Positions 29,250 to 37,653 of a DNA stretch of 64,000 nt are shown one piece after another. Below the pieces are notes generated by a model. The model saw nothing but the letters and a program-made list of their open reading frames with translations, was not told the DNA's origin and did no database searches. The stretch covers positions 1 through 64,000 of the forward strand of contig JAFLBB010000003.1 of NCBI GenBank assembly GCA_017304135.1. Reading direction: 5' to 3'. The stretch comes from Acidobacteriota bacterium. GTDB lineage: Bacteria; Acidobacteriota; Terriglobia; Bryobacterales; Bryobacteraceae. The position numbers and the translations under genes were made by a program. Every line of letters begins with the position of its first letter. The first letter of the stretch is position 1.

Positions 29250-30127
29250 GCCGTACCGGCCGCGATGGCTTGCAGGACGCCGGGGCCGTTGGGCCTCCAC
29301 CCCAACTCGCGCGCGGCTTTTGTGCTGAGCACCTGCTGGTCCATGGCAAGGCAGTCGGCCATCGCTCCCATTTTCTCGCGCGCCGCCGCCAGCGGCAGGT
29401 AGTCGACCTTGCCGGGAACGCCCGCGGCTCTGGCGGCCATCTCGGCCACGGCCCTGGCTGTCACCGCCGTGCCGTGCGCCGCCAGATAGAGTGAACCCGG
29501 CTGCGCGCGTTCCAGAGCCAGCGCGTAGAGCGAAGCCACATCGTCAATGCAAACGAAGCTCCAGTGGTTGTCGCCGTTGCCCACCAGGCGCACCTTGCCC
29601 TGCTCGCGGGCCTCGCGCAGCATGGCCGCCACCCGGCCCCCGCCACGGCCATACACCGTCGCCGGACGCACCACGACACCGCGGATGCCACGCTCTTTCG
29701 CATCGAGCACCGTGCGCTCCACCGCCGGCCGCCAGGCCACCACGGCGGGCGGATTCAGCGGGAACATCTCCCCGCCCACGCGCCCCTTGGTTTCGCCCAT
29801 CACCCAGGTGCCGCTGGTATACAAGAACGGCTTCCCGCTGCCGGCCAGCGCGTCGAGCAGCGCGGCCACGGCACGTGCGTCCACGGCGCCCGCTTCGGGA
29901 CCCCACTGGAAGCCAGCGTGGATGACGCCATCGGCTGTGCGCGCGGCCGCCGCCAGCGCATCGGCCGAGGTGAGGTCTGCTTCCACCGGAATCACGCCGG
30001 ACTCGCGCAGCTTCACCGCTGCTTCAGGACTCCGCGCCAGGCCGCTCACTTCGATTCCCTGTTCGCGGAGAAGACGGCACACGGCGCTGCCAAGGTAGCC
30101 CGTGGCGCCGGTTACAAAGATCCCCAT
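29246..30127 (-). CDS. NAD-dependent epimerase/dehydratase-family protein
   Basis: 293-residue extended SDR protein. The nucleotide motif is FVTGATGYLGSAV (GxxGxxG). YTSGTWVMG holds the serine/threonine of the active site, but the usual Tyr-x3-Lys is not obvious (the equivalent region reads AWRPAVERT), so it is an atypical SDR. VVRPATVYGRGGG and a WSFVCIDDVASLY segment follow as in sugar epimerases. It leads the glycan operon and may make or modify a nucleotide sugar. A TTGACA at 30161-30166 and GACAAT at 30136-30141 form the best-looking promoter in the window, with the -10 ending 8 nt before the ATG. Confidence 0.85.
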   Translation of the reverse strand: MGIFVTGATGYLGSAVCRLLREQGIEVSGLARSPEAAVKLRESGVIPVEADLTSADALAAAARTADGVIHAGFQWGPEAGAVDARAVAALLDALAGSGKPFLYTSGTWVMGETKGRVGGEMFPLNPPAVVAWRPAVERTVLDAKERGIRGVVVRPATVYGRGGGRVAAMLREAREQGKVRLVGNGDNHWSFVCIDDVASLYALALERAQPGSLYLAAHGTAVTARAVAEMAARAAGVPGKVDYLPLAAAREKMGAMADCLAMDQQVLSTKAARELGWRPNGPGVLQAIAAGTA

Positions 30128-30135
30128 GGGTCTTT

Positions 30136-30166
30136 ATTGTCACTCAGTGGAATCGAGTGTTGTCAA
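30136..30166 (-). promoter_or_regulatory. Sigma70-like promoter of the glycan operon
   Basis: On the minus strand, TTGACA (30161-30166, perfect -35) and GACAAT (30136-30141, 4/6 -10) are separated by 19 nt. The -10 ends 8 nt before the ATG at 30127, so the mRNA would be leaderless or nearly so. Confidence 0.55.
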
Positions 30167-30194
30167 TCCCCCCCGGCGACAGTCCGCGCATACG

Positions 30195-30221
30195 AAAAAG
30201 GGGCGGACCGAAGTCCGCCCC
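30195..30221 (-). terminator. Intrinsic terminator of the BON-domain gene
   Basis: On the minus strand GGGGCGGAC, a TTCG tetraloop and GTCCGCCCC form a perfect 9-bp stem (30200-30221), followed by TTTTT (30195-30199). It lies 27 nt after the BON gene stop and is a textbook rho-independent terminator. Confidence 0.88.
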
Positions 30222-30247
30222 GTCAAGGTCGTGGAATTCTTGTCTGT

Positions 30248-30766
30248 TTAGCTTTCCGAACGCCGGCGCTCCACGCGCAGGTTGTTCGTCACTTTGAACA
30301 CTCCGGAGACGCCGTTGGCGGTGATGAAAGCGACATTGCGCTCCATCTCGTTGTTCACGATGCCTTCCAGTGTGACCTCGCCGTTCTTCACCACCACGCG
30401 GATGGGCGGGTTGGCGCCGATGGCATAGCGGTTCAGCACGTTGTTGCCATACAAGGCGCGGGCCACGCGGATGCGGATGCCGTCATCAAACGGCGACAGC
30501 GGCATCACCTCAATCTGGTTGACCACCTTGTCAACGCCCTCGATCTTGAGCACGACGCGCTCAGCGGAGGTCTTCAACGTGGGCCGGATGACGGACCCCA
30601 TCAGCGTCACGGTGGAACCGTCGACGCGGAACATCATGTTGTCGTAGATGCTGTAGAAGGGGAGCGTGACCAGCTCCTTGCGGACCTTCTCCGCGCTGAC
30701 CTCACCGAACAGGGCAGGCGCGGCCAACATCATCGTTCCAACGAAACTCAGCAGGCTCTTTGTCAT
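30248..30766 (-). CDS. Periplasmic protein with two BON domains
   Basis: 172-residue exported protein. The signal peptide (about 1-22, ending ALFG) is followed by two BON modules (about 24-92 and 96-165). Each has the alpha-beta pattern around a conserved glycine (VTLMGSVIRP, VTLEGIVNNE). BON domains bind phospholipid surfaces and help maintain envelope integrity; OsmY is the classic example. AAGGAG lies upstream of the ATG. It is a single-gene unit, with its own strong terminator downstream and a terminator-like structure upstream that separates it from rmuC. Confidence 0.9.
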   Translation of the reverse strand: MTKSLLSFVGTMMLAAPALFGEVSAEKVRKELVTLPFYSIYDNMMFRVDGSTVTLMGSVIRPTLKTSAERVVLKIEGVDKVVNQIEVMPLSPFDDGIRIRVARALYGNNVLNRYAIGANPPIRVVVKNGEVTLEGIVNNEMERNVAFITANGVSGVFKVTNNLRVERRRSES

Positions 30767-30866
30767 GGTGGGTGACTCCTTCCACTAGGTGATACGCCGC
30801 CCAATGAAAGGCCGTTGCCTGCTTTGCATACTTTTACAGGGACTTTACAACTCCCTCATAAACGAT

Positions 30867-30919
30867 TCCCTCGAAAAGGGAAACCGCCGCTGGCAAGGCG
30901 CTGGCCTCGCGAGCGGCGG
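30867..30919 (-). terminator. Hairpin terminator after rmuC
   Basis: On the minus strand CCGCCGCT (30912-30919) and AGCGGCGG (30884-30891) form a perfect 8-bp stem with a 20-nt inner structured loop. It is followed by TTTCCCTTTT. A second small hairpin TTCCCT/AGGGAA (30867-30882) follows at once. It lies 15 nt after the rmuC stop. Confidence 0.6.
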
Positions 30920-30933
30920 GGATGGGGATTCAG

Positions 30934-33204
30934 TTACTCGACGACGAAGTTGGCCTCGCGCACGATGCGCGCTTCGCGCACCACGTGCGCTTCGGATACC
31001 ACGCGCGGCTCAGACACGATCACCGGGGCCAGCGGCGGCACGATGGGCAGCTCAATCACCGGGATGTCCTCGGCCACCGGGAGAGGGTTGCTGTCCTTTA
31101 TGGCCGCGCCGATTTCGGGGATCTCCTCAAACTCGCGATCAGGCCGGATGGTGGCCGACTCGAGCGCGTGCAGCGACCGTGGCAGTGTCTCCACCGGTTC
31201 CAGGACGGGGATCTCGGGCGTCTCAATTTCGCTGAGGTCATGGAACCGCCGCGCGCTCACGAGCACGCGTGATTCCAGCGAGGCGACGCTGCGGTTGTAG
31301 CTCTCCACGCTGCGCTCGAGGTTACGGCGCAGGTCGTCGAGGTGGCCCGTGAAGGCGTTGAGGCGCGCATAGAGCGTCTTGCCCAACTCGCGCACCGTAT
31401 TGGCGTTGTCGGCCAGCTGCTGCTGCCGCCAGCCATAGGCGGTGGCCTTGAGCAGGGCGATCAACGTAGTGGGCGTGGCGAGAATGACGCGGTGTTCCGC
31501 ACCGAATTCGATCAGCGAGGGGTCTTCTTCCAGCGCCGCGCTGAACACGGTTTCATTCGGCAGGAAGGCGACCACGAACTCCGGCGTCGAGGCGAACTGC
31601 GACCAGTAGGCGGCGCCGGACAATTTCTGCAAGTGGGACCGGATGGCGGCGGCATGCTCGCGCAGCTTGCCGGCGCGCCCAGCCTCGTCGCTGGTTTCCA
31701 GCGACTCCAGGTAAGCCGTCAGCGAAACACTGGCATCCACCACGATGTCGCGGTGATTGGGCAGGTGCACGATCATCTCCGGGTGCGTGCCGTCGCCGTT
31801 CACATGCTCGCGCTTCTCGTAGTCGCAATGCTCCACCATGCCCGCCAGCTCCACCACGCGCCGCAGTTGCACCTCACTCCAGCGTCCATGTCCACCCAGC
31901 GGATGCAAAGCGCGGGCCAGGCCGCTTGTGTCGCGCCGCAACTCCTTGCCCTGTTGGATGAGCCCGGTCACCATCTCGGTGAGGTTGGCCATCGCGTCCT
32001 GGCGTTCCTTTTCCAACTGCCCGATGTTGCTGTCCACCTTGGCCAGCGTGTCGCGGATGGGCCCCATCAGCTCGTTTACCGCCGTTGTGTAGGTGGAGGG
32101 CTCCGGACGGGCCGTCTCCTGGATCCGCTCCAGGGCCACGCGCGCCAGGTCGAGGAACTTCTGATTGTTCGCGTTCAGCGCTTCGGCCGCCACGGCGCGG
32201 AAGGTGTCGAGCATCGCCGACTGGTCCGGCGCGGCGGCGGTGGCCGGAGCCGCTTCGGAGGCCTGTTGGCGCAGGGCGTTCAACTCCTCAGTCAACGCCT
32301 GGATGCGCGACTCGGCCTCGGCTGCCACGCCGGCGGCCTGCTCGCGTTCGAACTCCGCCTGGCGGCGCGCCTCGGCCAGCGCCTGCTGCCAGAGGTCTTC
32401 CTGGCGCAGCCGTTCGCCGGCCAGCAGGGCCTGATGGGAGGCATCGGCTTCCTGCCGCACCAGCGCCACGGCCTCAGCCACGCGCTGTTCGGCCTGCTGC
32501 CGGGCCTCTTCCAACACCTGTTGCCAGTGCGCCTCGTCGGCGACGGGGGCGGCCAGCTCGGCGGGCACGGCCGCTGCCGCGGCGGCGGCTTCCTGCTGGG
32601 CGGCTTCCAACTTCCGGCCCCACTCAGCATCAGCTTCCTGACGGGACAGCGCCACGGCCTCGGCCACGCGCTGTTCGGCCTGCTCGCGAGCTTCCGCCAG
32701 CGACTCCCGCAGACGGTCTTCGGCCTGCGCGCGCACATCGGACACCGTGCGCTGCCACGACTCGCCGGTTTCCATCCGCGCCTGCTCCACGGCCTGCCGC
32801 AGACGCTCCTGCACCTCCGGACTGTTCTCCACATCCACCGGCGGCACGCCCCCATTGGCGGCGGTTCTGGTGTCGGCCACCACCTGCTGCCAATATTCAT
32901 CGGACATGCGCCGTGCTTCATTCACGCGCTCGTCGGCCTCGGCGTGCAACACCTTCAACTTCTCGTTCTGCTCGCGCAGACGGTCAATCTCCGCCCGTTC
33001 CTGCTCGCGTTCCTTCTCGATCTCGGCTACGCGGGTCTCCTGCACTTTGGCCTGTTCGGCGAGCTGCGCCCGCTCGGCCTCTCCGGCCTGCTGGCCTTGC
33101 GCAATCAGCCCGTTGCGCTCGTTGCGGAACATCATCGAAGCGACAAAGTACCCAAATGCGACGCCAAGAACGATGCTGATCACGTACATCAGTTGCGTTT
33201 CCAC
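30934..33204 (-). CDS. rmuC: RmuC family protein with greatly extended coiled coil
   Basis: 756-residue inner-membrane-anchored protein of the RmuC family, which limits DNA rearrangements at inverted repeats. An open frame starts at 33246, but the GTG at 33204 has GGGAG at 6-nt spacing and is the likely start. One transmembrane helix (about 6-24) is followed by an unusually long coiled coil (about 30-350) with internal repeats of the LAEAREQAEQRVAEAVAL type. The RmuC nuclease-like domain (about 375-640) has LHPLGGHGRWSEVQLRRVVELAGM and MIVHLPNHRDIVVDASVSL. The C-terminal tail holds repeated V-x-E-A/VRE units. Typical RmuC is about 450-500 residues. Confidence 0.9.
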   Translation of the reverse strand: METQLMYVISIVLGVAFGYFVASMMFRNERNGLIAQGQQAGEAERAQLAEQAKVQETRVAEIEKEREQERAEIDRLREQNEKLKVLHAEADERVNEARRMSDEYWQQVVADTRTAANGGVPPVDVENSPEVQERLRQAVEQARMETGESWQRTVSDVRAQAEDRLRESLAEAREQAEQRVAEAVALSRQEADAEWGRKLEAAQQEAAAAAAAVPAELAAPVADEAHWQQVLEEARQQAEQRVAEAVALVRQEADASHQALLAGERLRQEDLWQQALAEARRQAEFEREQAAGVAAEAESRIQALTEELNALRQQASEAAPATAAAPDQSAMLDTFRAVAAEALNANNQKFLDLARVALERIQETARPEPSTYTTAVNELMGPIRDTLAKVDSNIGQLEKERQDAMANLTEMVTGLIQQGKELRRDTSGLARALHPLGGHGRWSEVQLRRVVELAGMVEHCDYEKREHVNGDGTHPEMIVHLPNHRDIVVDASVSLTAYLESLETSDEAGRAGKLREHAAAIRSHLQKLSGAAYWSQFASTPEFVVAFLPNETVFSAALEEDPSLIEFGAEHRVILATPTTLIALLKATAYGWRQQQLADNANTVRELGKTLYARLNAFTGHLDDLRRNLERSVESYNRSVASLESRVLVSARRFHDLSEIETPEIPVLEPVETLPRSLHALESATIRPDREFEEIPEIGAAIKDSNPLPVAEDIPVIELPIVPPLAPVIVSEPRVVSEAHVVREARIVREANFVVE

Positions 33205-33364
33205 GGTAATCTCCCGTCTGCAAAAACTCACTTGAATATCGACCACGCCTGTTCAAAGGTTTAGGGTGGATTGCGGAGGCAGGCCGCCCTCCGCGAGGGG
33301 AGCCGGCTAACGCGCGCCCCCCGGAGGCCGCCCGCCGGGCCACCCGCCGGCCATGCGCGGCTTA

Positions 33365-33370
33365 TATAAT
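33365..33370 (+). promoter_or_regulatory. Consensus -10 TATAAT eight nt before the DUF5009 start
   Basis: TATAAT ends 8 nt before the ATG at 33379. The -35 region is GC-rich without consensus. It would drive the 33.4-41 kb gene run from a leaderless or near-leaderless mRNA. Confidence 0.5.
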
Positions 33371-33378
33371 CCCTTCCG

Positions 33379-34491
33379 ATGGCTGCTGTTGCCGCTCCTC
33401 CTCTCCCCGCCGCCTCCCCCCCCGAGACGGCGACGGCGCGCGTGTTCTCGATCGACGCCTTCCGCGGGTTCACCATGATCTGGATGTTTTCCAACGCCTT
33501 CGGCCTGCACCACCTGAAGGACATCCCCTGGATCGCCCCGCTTCAGTTCCAGTTCACCCACGCCCAATGGCACGGCTTCAACGCCTGGGACATGATTCAA
33601 CCATTCTTCATGTTCATCGTGGGGGCAGCCATGCCCTGGGCCTTCGACAAGCGCCGGGCGGCCGGCGAAAGCGAACGGCGGATCTTTCTGCACGTCCTCA
33701 AGCGCTGCGGGATGCTGCTGTTCTGGGGCATCGTGGCCCGCTCGATCAGCGCCGGGCGGCCCAACCTCGACCTGATCAACGTCCTCGGCCAGCTCTCGTT
33801 CACCTACCTGGCGGCGTTCCTCGTGCTCGACCGCGGCTGGCGCGTACAGGCCGGCACGGCGCTCGGCCTGCTCGCCCTCCACTGGGGTTTTTACAACTTC
33901 ACCACCGGCGAAGGAATCACTGGCCCCTACGCGCAGAACGCCAACCCCGGCTACTGGCTGGATGGCCTGTTGTTGGGCAAACACTGGGGCGGCGGCTACG
34001 CCACCATCAACTGTGTCTCCTCGGCGGCCAATACGATCTTCGGCGTCATGGCCGGCTGGCTGATCAAGAGCACCCGAACGGAGGGCGCGAAGCTGCGCAC
34101 GCTCGCGGGCTGGGGCGCGGCGGCGCTGGTGGCCGGGCTCGCCCTCGGAGCGGTCATCCCCGTCAATAAGAAGATCTGGACCGCCTCGTTCGCCTTCGCC
34201 AGCACCGGCATCACCCTCTGGACGCTGGCCGCGTTCTACTTCGCCTGCGATGTGAAACGCTCGCGGCGTTGGGCCCAGGTGGGAGCCATTGTCGGCGCGA
34301 ACTCCATCTTCATCTACCTCTTCCACGAGATGCTCCACGGCTGGATGGAGCGCGCCGCGGCGGCCCTGCTCGGCTGGCCCATCGAGTGGTGGGGACCATG
34401 GGGCAAGGCGCTGGCCACCTGCGCCGCGGTGGCCTTCCAAATCTACGTCTGCGTCTGGCTCTACCGGAGGAAGATCTTCTTTAAGCTATGA
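33379..34491 (+). CDS. DUF5009/HGSNAT-like membrane protein
   Basis: 370-residue inner-membrane protein with about ten predicted helices, related to bacterial DUF5009/DUF1624 proteins and to heparan-alpha-glucosaminide N-acetyltransferase. SIDAFRGFTMIWMF is the family's N-terminal signature; its histidine-containing stretch WHGFNAWDMIQPFFMFIVG follows, and IVGANSIFIYLFHEMLHGW sits near the C-terminus. It may transfer acetyl groups to amino sugars across the membrane. The TGA overlaps the next sulfatase ATG by 4 nt (34488-34491), tying it to sulfated-glycan breakdown, as in lysosomal heparan degradation. No SD is seen. Confidence 0.85.
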   Translation: MAAVAAPPLPAASPPETATARVFSIDAFRGFTMIWMFSNAFGLHHLKDIPWIAPLQFQFTHAQWHGFNAWDMIQPFFMFIVGAAMPWAFDKRRAAGESERRIFLHVLKRCGMLLFWGIVARSISAGRPNLDLINVLGQLSFTYLAAFLVLDRGWRVQAGTALGLLALHWGFYNFTTGEGITGPYAQNANPGYWLDGLLLGKHWGGGYATINCVSSAANTIFGVMAGWLIKSTRTEGAKLRTLAGWGAAALVAGLALGAVIPVNKKIWTASFAFASTGITLWTLAAFYFACDVKRSRRWAQVGAIVGANSIFIYLFHEMLHGWMERAAAALLGWPIEWWGPWGKALATCAAVAFQIYVCVWLYRRKIFFKL

Positions 34492-35948
34492 GTACAACCA
34501 CATCGCGACGGTCGTTTCTGGCCTCGGCCCTGAGTGCGGGAGCGGGCAGCGCGGCGGCGGCCTGGCAGGCAAACGCCCAGGCCAAGCGGCCGCCTAACAT
34601 CATCGTCATCCTCATCGACGACTACGGCTGGCGCGACCTCGGCTGCTACGGCAGCAGTTTCTACGAGACGCCGAACCTGGATCGAATTGCCTCCGAGGGC
34701 GTGCGCTTCACCAACGGCTATGCCGCCTGCCCGGTGTGCTCGCCGACGCGGGCCAGCGTCCTCACCGGTCAGTATCCGGTGCGCTCGGGCGTCACCGATT
34801 GGATCGCCGGACGCAAGCAGTGGCCCACGGCCAAGGCGCTCTGCCCGCGCACGCGCACCGAGCTTCCGCTCGAACACGTGACACTCGCCGAGGCGCTCAA
34901 GTCCGCCGGTTACGTCTCGGCCAGCATCGGCAAATGGCATCTTGGCGGCGACGGCTTCTCGCCCTCCGAGCAGGGCTTCGCGCTCAATGCCGGCGGCACA
35001 GCGGCCGGCTCGCCGCGCTCCTGGTGGCCGCCCTACAACATCCCTTCACTCACCGACCCGCCGCCGGAGCAGGACGAATACCTCGCGCACTACCTCACAC
35101 GCCGCGCCGGGATGTTCATGGAGCAGAACAAGGACCGCCCGTTCTTTCTCTACCTGCCCCACTTCAGCGTCCACATCCCGCTCGGCGCGCCTCCCCAGCT
35201 GGTGGAAAAGTACAAGCGCAAGGTGGCCGATGGGGCCAGGCAAGGCGATCCCATTTACGGCGCGATGGTCGAGGCCATGGACGACGCCGTGGGCATCCTG
35301 GCGCGCAAACTCGAAGCCCTCGGGCTGGCCGAAAACACGCTCGTCTTCTTCCTCGCCGACAACGGCGGACTTCGCTACGAAGGCGGCGGCAAGAAGCACG
35401 TCACCGACAACGCGCCGTTGCGCGCCGGCAAGGGGCATCTCTACGAAGGCGGCATCCGCGTGCCCTACATGGTGCGCTGGAAAGGAACCATCAAGCCCGC
35501 CACCAGCGACGCGCCGGTGTGTTCGGTCGACATCTTCCCCACGGCGCTGGCGGCGGCCGGCGTGAGCATCCCCGGCAACCTCGATGGCGTGAACCTGCTG
35601 CCGTTGCTCACCAAGGGCAGCGCGCCGAAGCGCGAAGCCCTCTACTGGCACTATCCGCATTACTCCAATCAGGGCGGCGCGCCGGGCGGAGCGATTCGCG
35701 AAGGCGACTGGAAGCTGATCGAGTTCTACGAGGACAACCGGCTCGAACTCTACAACCTGAAGGCCGACCTCGGCGAGCGCACCAACCTCTCCCGGCGCGA
35801 GGCCAAGCGCGCCCGCGCCCTGCAGGCCAAACTCGATCTCTGGCGCAAGGCGGCAAAGGCCATCATGCCCACGCCCAATCCCGGCTACGACCCGGCCAAA
35901 GCGGATCAAGGGTTGACGGGATCCGAACCGCCCACGGCGCCCATTTAG
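34488..35948 (+). CDS. Sulfatase (formylglycine-dependent), Tat-exported
   Basis: 486-residue sulfatase. A Tat signal (SRRSFLASAL, residues 6-15; cleavage about 31) leads to ILIDDYGWRDLGCYG. Cys84 in CSPTR is the formylglycine site. SIGKWHLGGDGFSPSEQGF and FLADNGGLRYEGGGKKH provide active-site Lys/His and Asp/Asn. The start overlaps the DUF5009 stop, so translation is coupled. It is typical of bacterial arylsulfatase A-like enzymes acting on sulfated polysaccharides; the exact glycan is not known. Confidence 0.93.
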   Translation: MSTTTSRRSFLASALSAGAGSAAAAWQANAQAKRPPNIIVILIDDYGWRDLGCYGSSFYETPNLDRIASEGVRFTNGYAACPVCSPTRASVLTGQYPVRSGVTDWIAGRKQWPTAKALCPRTRTELPLEHVTLAEALKSAGYVSASIGKWHLGGDGFSPSEQGFALNAGGTAAGSPRSWWPPYNIPSLTDPPPEQDEYLAHYLTRRAGMFMEQNKDRPFFLYLPHFSVHIPLGAPPQLVEKYKRKVADGARQGDPIYGAMVEAMDDAVGILARKLEALGLAENTLVFFLADNGGLRYEGGGKKHVTDNAPLRAGKGHLYEGGIRVPYMVRWKGTIKPATSDAPVCSVDIFPTALAAAGVSIPGNLDGVNLLPLLTKGSAPKREALYWHYPHYSNQGGAPGGAIREGDWKLIEFYEDNRLELYNLKADLGERTNLSRREAKRARALQAKLDLWRKAAKAIMPTPNPGYDPAKADQGLTGSEPPTAPI

Positions 35949-35979
35949 CGCCCGCACCAGACAAGGACAACGAGACGAC

Positions 35980-37635
35980 ATGACCAACATTACCCGCCGC
36001 ACCGCCGCCGCGGCCCTGGCCGCCCCCTTCGTTCACACCGCCAGGGCCCAGGCCACTCGCCCGCCCAACGTCATCGTCGTCATCAGCGACGACCAGGGCT
36101 ACGGCGACCTCTCGCTGCACGGTAACCCGCACCTGACCACGCCGAACCTCGATCGCGTCGGCACCGAAAGCGTCCAGTTCACGCAGTTCCAGGTGTGCCC
36201 GGTGTGTTCGCCCACGCGCTCATCGCTGATGACGGGCCGCTACAACTACCGCACCGGCGTGGTGGACACCTATCTCGGCCGCTCCATGATGTGGCCCGAC
36301 GAGGTGACGCTGGCTGAGATGCTGAAGCCCGCGGGCTACACCACGGGTATCTTCGGCAAGTGGCACCTCGGCGACAACTATCCTCTGCGCCCGGTGGACC
36401 AGGGCTTCGACGAGTCGGTGGTCTGCACCGGCGGCGGCCTCACGCAACCCTCCGACCCTCCCGGCAATCTCTACACCGACCCGCTGCTCAAGGTGAACGG
36501 CAAGTGGGAGCGGCGCAACGGCTACTGCACCGACATCTTCTTCAACGAGACCATCCGCTTCCTGGAACGCAACCGGCGCAACCCGTTCTTCGCCTACCTG
36601 CCCACCAACGCGCCGCACACGCCGCTGCAGATCGCCGACGAATACTGGAAGCCGTTCGCCGCCAAGGGGCTGGATGAAACGACGGCCAAGGTCTACGGCA
36701 TGTGCCGCAACCTGGACGACAACATGGGGCGGCTGCTGGCTGCCATGCAGCGGCTGGGCGTGAACGACAACACGATCCTCATCTTCATGACCGACAACGG
36801 CCCGCAGCAGGTGCGCTACAACGCCGGAATGCGCGGGCGCAAAGGCACGGTGTATCAGGGCGGCATCCGCGTGCCGTTCTTCTTCCGCTGGCCGGCGCAG
36901 TTGAAACCGGCCAAGGTTGACCGCATCGCCGCCCACATCGACGTCGCTCCGACCATTGCCGCCATCTGCGGCGGCAAGCTGCCCTCGGACCGCACCATCG
37001 ACGGCAAGAGCCTTCTGCCCCTGCTGCGCGGCGAGGCGGGCTCGTGGCCGGACCGCACGCTCTACACGCAATGGCATCGCGGAGAGGCGCCGGAGCTGTT
37101 CCGCGACTGCGCCGCCCGCAGCCAGCAGTACAAGCTCATCAACGGCAAGGAGCTCTACGACCTCAGCGCCGATCCGGAGGAGAAGCACGACATCGCCGCG
37201 CGGCAGCCCGCCGTGGTGGCCACCATGCGCCGCGGCGTTGAGCAGTGGTACCGCTCCGTTGCCGCTGAGCGCAACTTCGCCCCGCCGCGCATTGCGCTGG
37301 GTGCGCCGCAGGAAAATCCGGTGACGCTCACGCGGCAGGACTGGCGCGGCACGAAAGCCGGTTGGGACCCCTCTTCGATCGGACTCTGGGAGGTGGAGGT
37401 GGCCCGCGCCGGACACTATAGCCTCACGGTGCGCTTCGCCAAGGCCGCCGCCCCAGGCGAGGCATCGGTGAAGCTCGGCGCCTTCTCCGGCTCCGCGAAA
37501 TTCGAGGCAGGGGCCGAGTCGGTCACCATGGCCGCGAAGCTCGCCAAGGGTCTTGCACAATTGGCCCCGCTTGTGAAAGTGGGCGCATCGGACTTGGGAG
37601 CGCTTTATGTCGACGTGAACCGCACGGGCGACTGA
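35980..37635 (+). CDS. Sulfatase with C-terminal beta domain
   Basis: 551-residue exported sulfatase. The N-terminus MTNITRRTAAAALAAP is Tat-like. VISDDQGYGDLSLHGNP starts the catalytic domain, Cys76 in CSPTR is the formylglycine residue, FGKWHLGDNYPLRP and MTDNGPQQ follow. The extra C-terminal region (about 430-551) forms a beta-sandwich (WEVEVARAGHYSLTVRF, GEASVKLGAFSG) that could bind substrate. It starts 31 nt after the previous sulfatase. The pair probably acts on different positions of one sulfated glycan. Confidence 0.93.
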   Translation: MTNITRRTAAAALAAPFVHTARAQATRPPNVIVVISDDQGYGDLSLHGNPHLTTPNLDRVGTESVQFTQFQVCPVCSPTRSSLMTGRYNYRTGVVDTYLGRSMMWPDEVTLAEMLKPAGYTTGIFGKWHLGDNYPLRPVDQGFDESVVCTGGGLTQPSDPPGNLYTDPLLKVNGKWERRNGYCTDIFFNETIRFLERNRRNPFFAYLPTNAPHTPLQIADEYWKPFAAKGLDETTAKVYGMCRNLDDNMGRLLAAMQRLGVNDNTILIFMTDNGPQQVRYNAGMRGRKGTVYQGGIRVPFFFRWPAQLKPAKVDRIAAHIDVAPTIAAICGGKLPSDRTIDGKSLLPLLRGEAGSWPDRTLYTQWHRGEAPELFRDCAARSQQYKLINGKELYDLSADPEEKHDIAARQPAVVATMRRGVEQWYRSVAAERNFAPPRIALGAPQENPVTLTRQDWRGTKAGWDPSSIGLWEVEVARAGHYSLTVRFAKAAAPGEASVKLGAFSGSAKFEAGAESVTMAAKLAKGLAQLAPLVKVGASDLGALYVDVNRTGD

Positions 37636-37653
37636 GCGATACTGTCCCTTACG

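Noticed and set aside
31342..33264. 640-codon frame opposite rmuC
   Set aside because: Leu/Gly/Arg/His-rich shadow; RmuC on the other strand is well supported.
33273..33294. GCGGAGG/CCTCCGC hairpin between rmuC and the DUF5009 gene
   Set aside because: It lies between divergent starts and has no T-run, so it is not a terminator; as an operator it has no further support.
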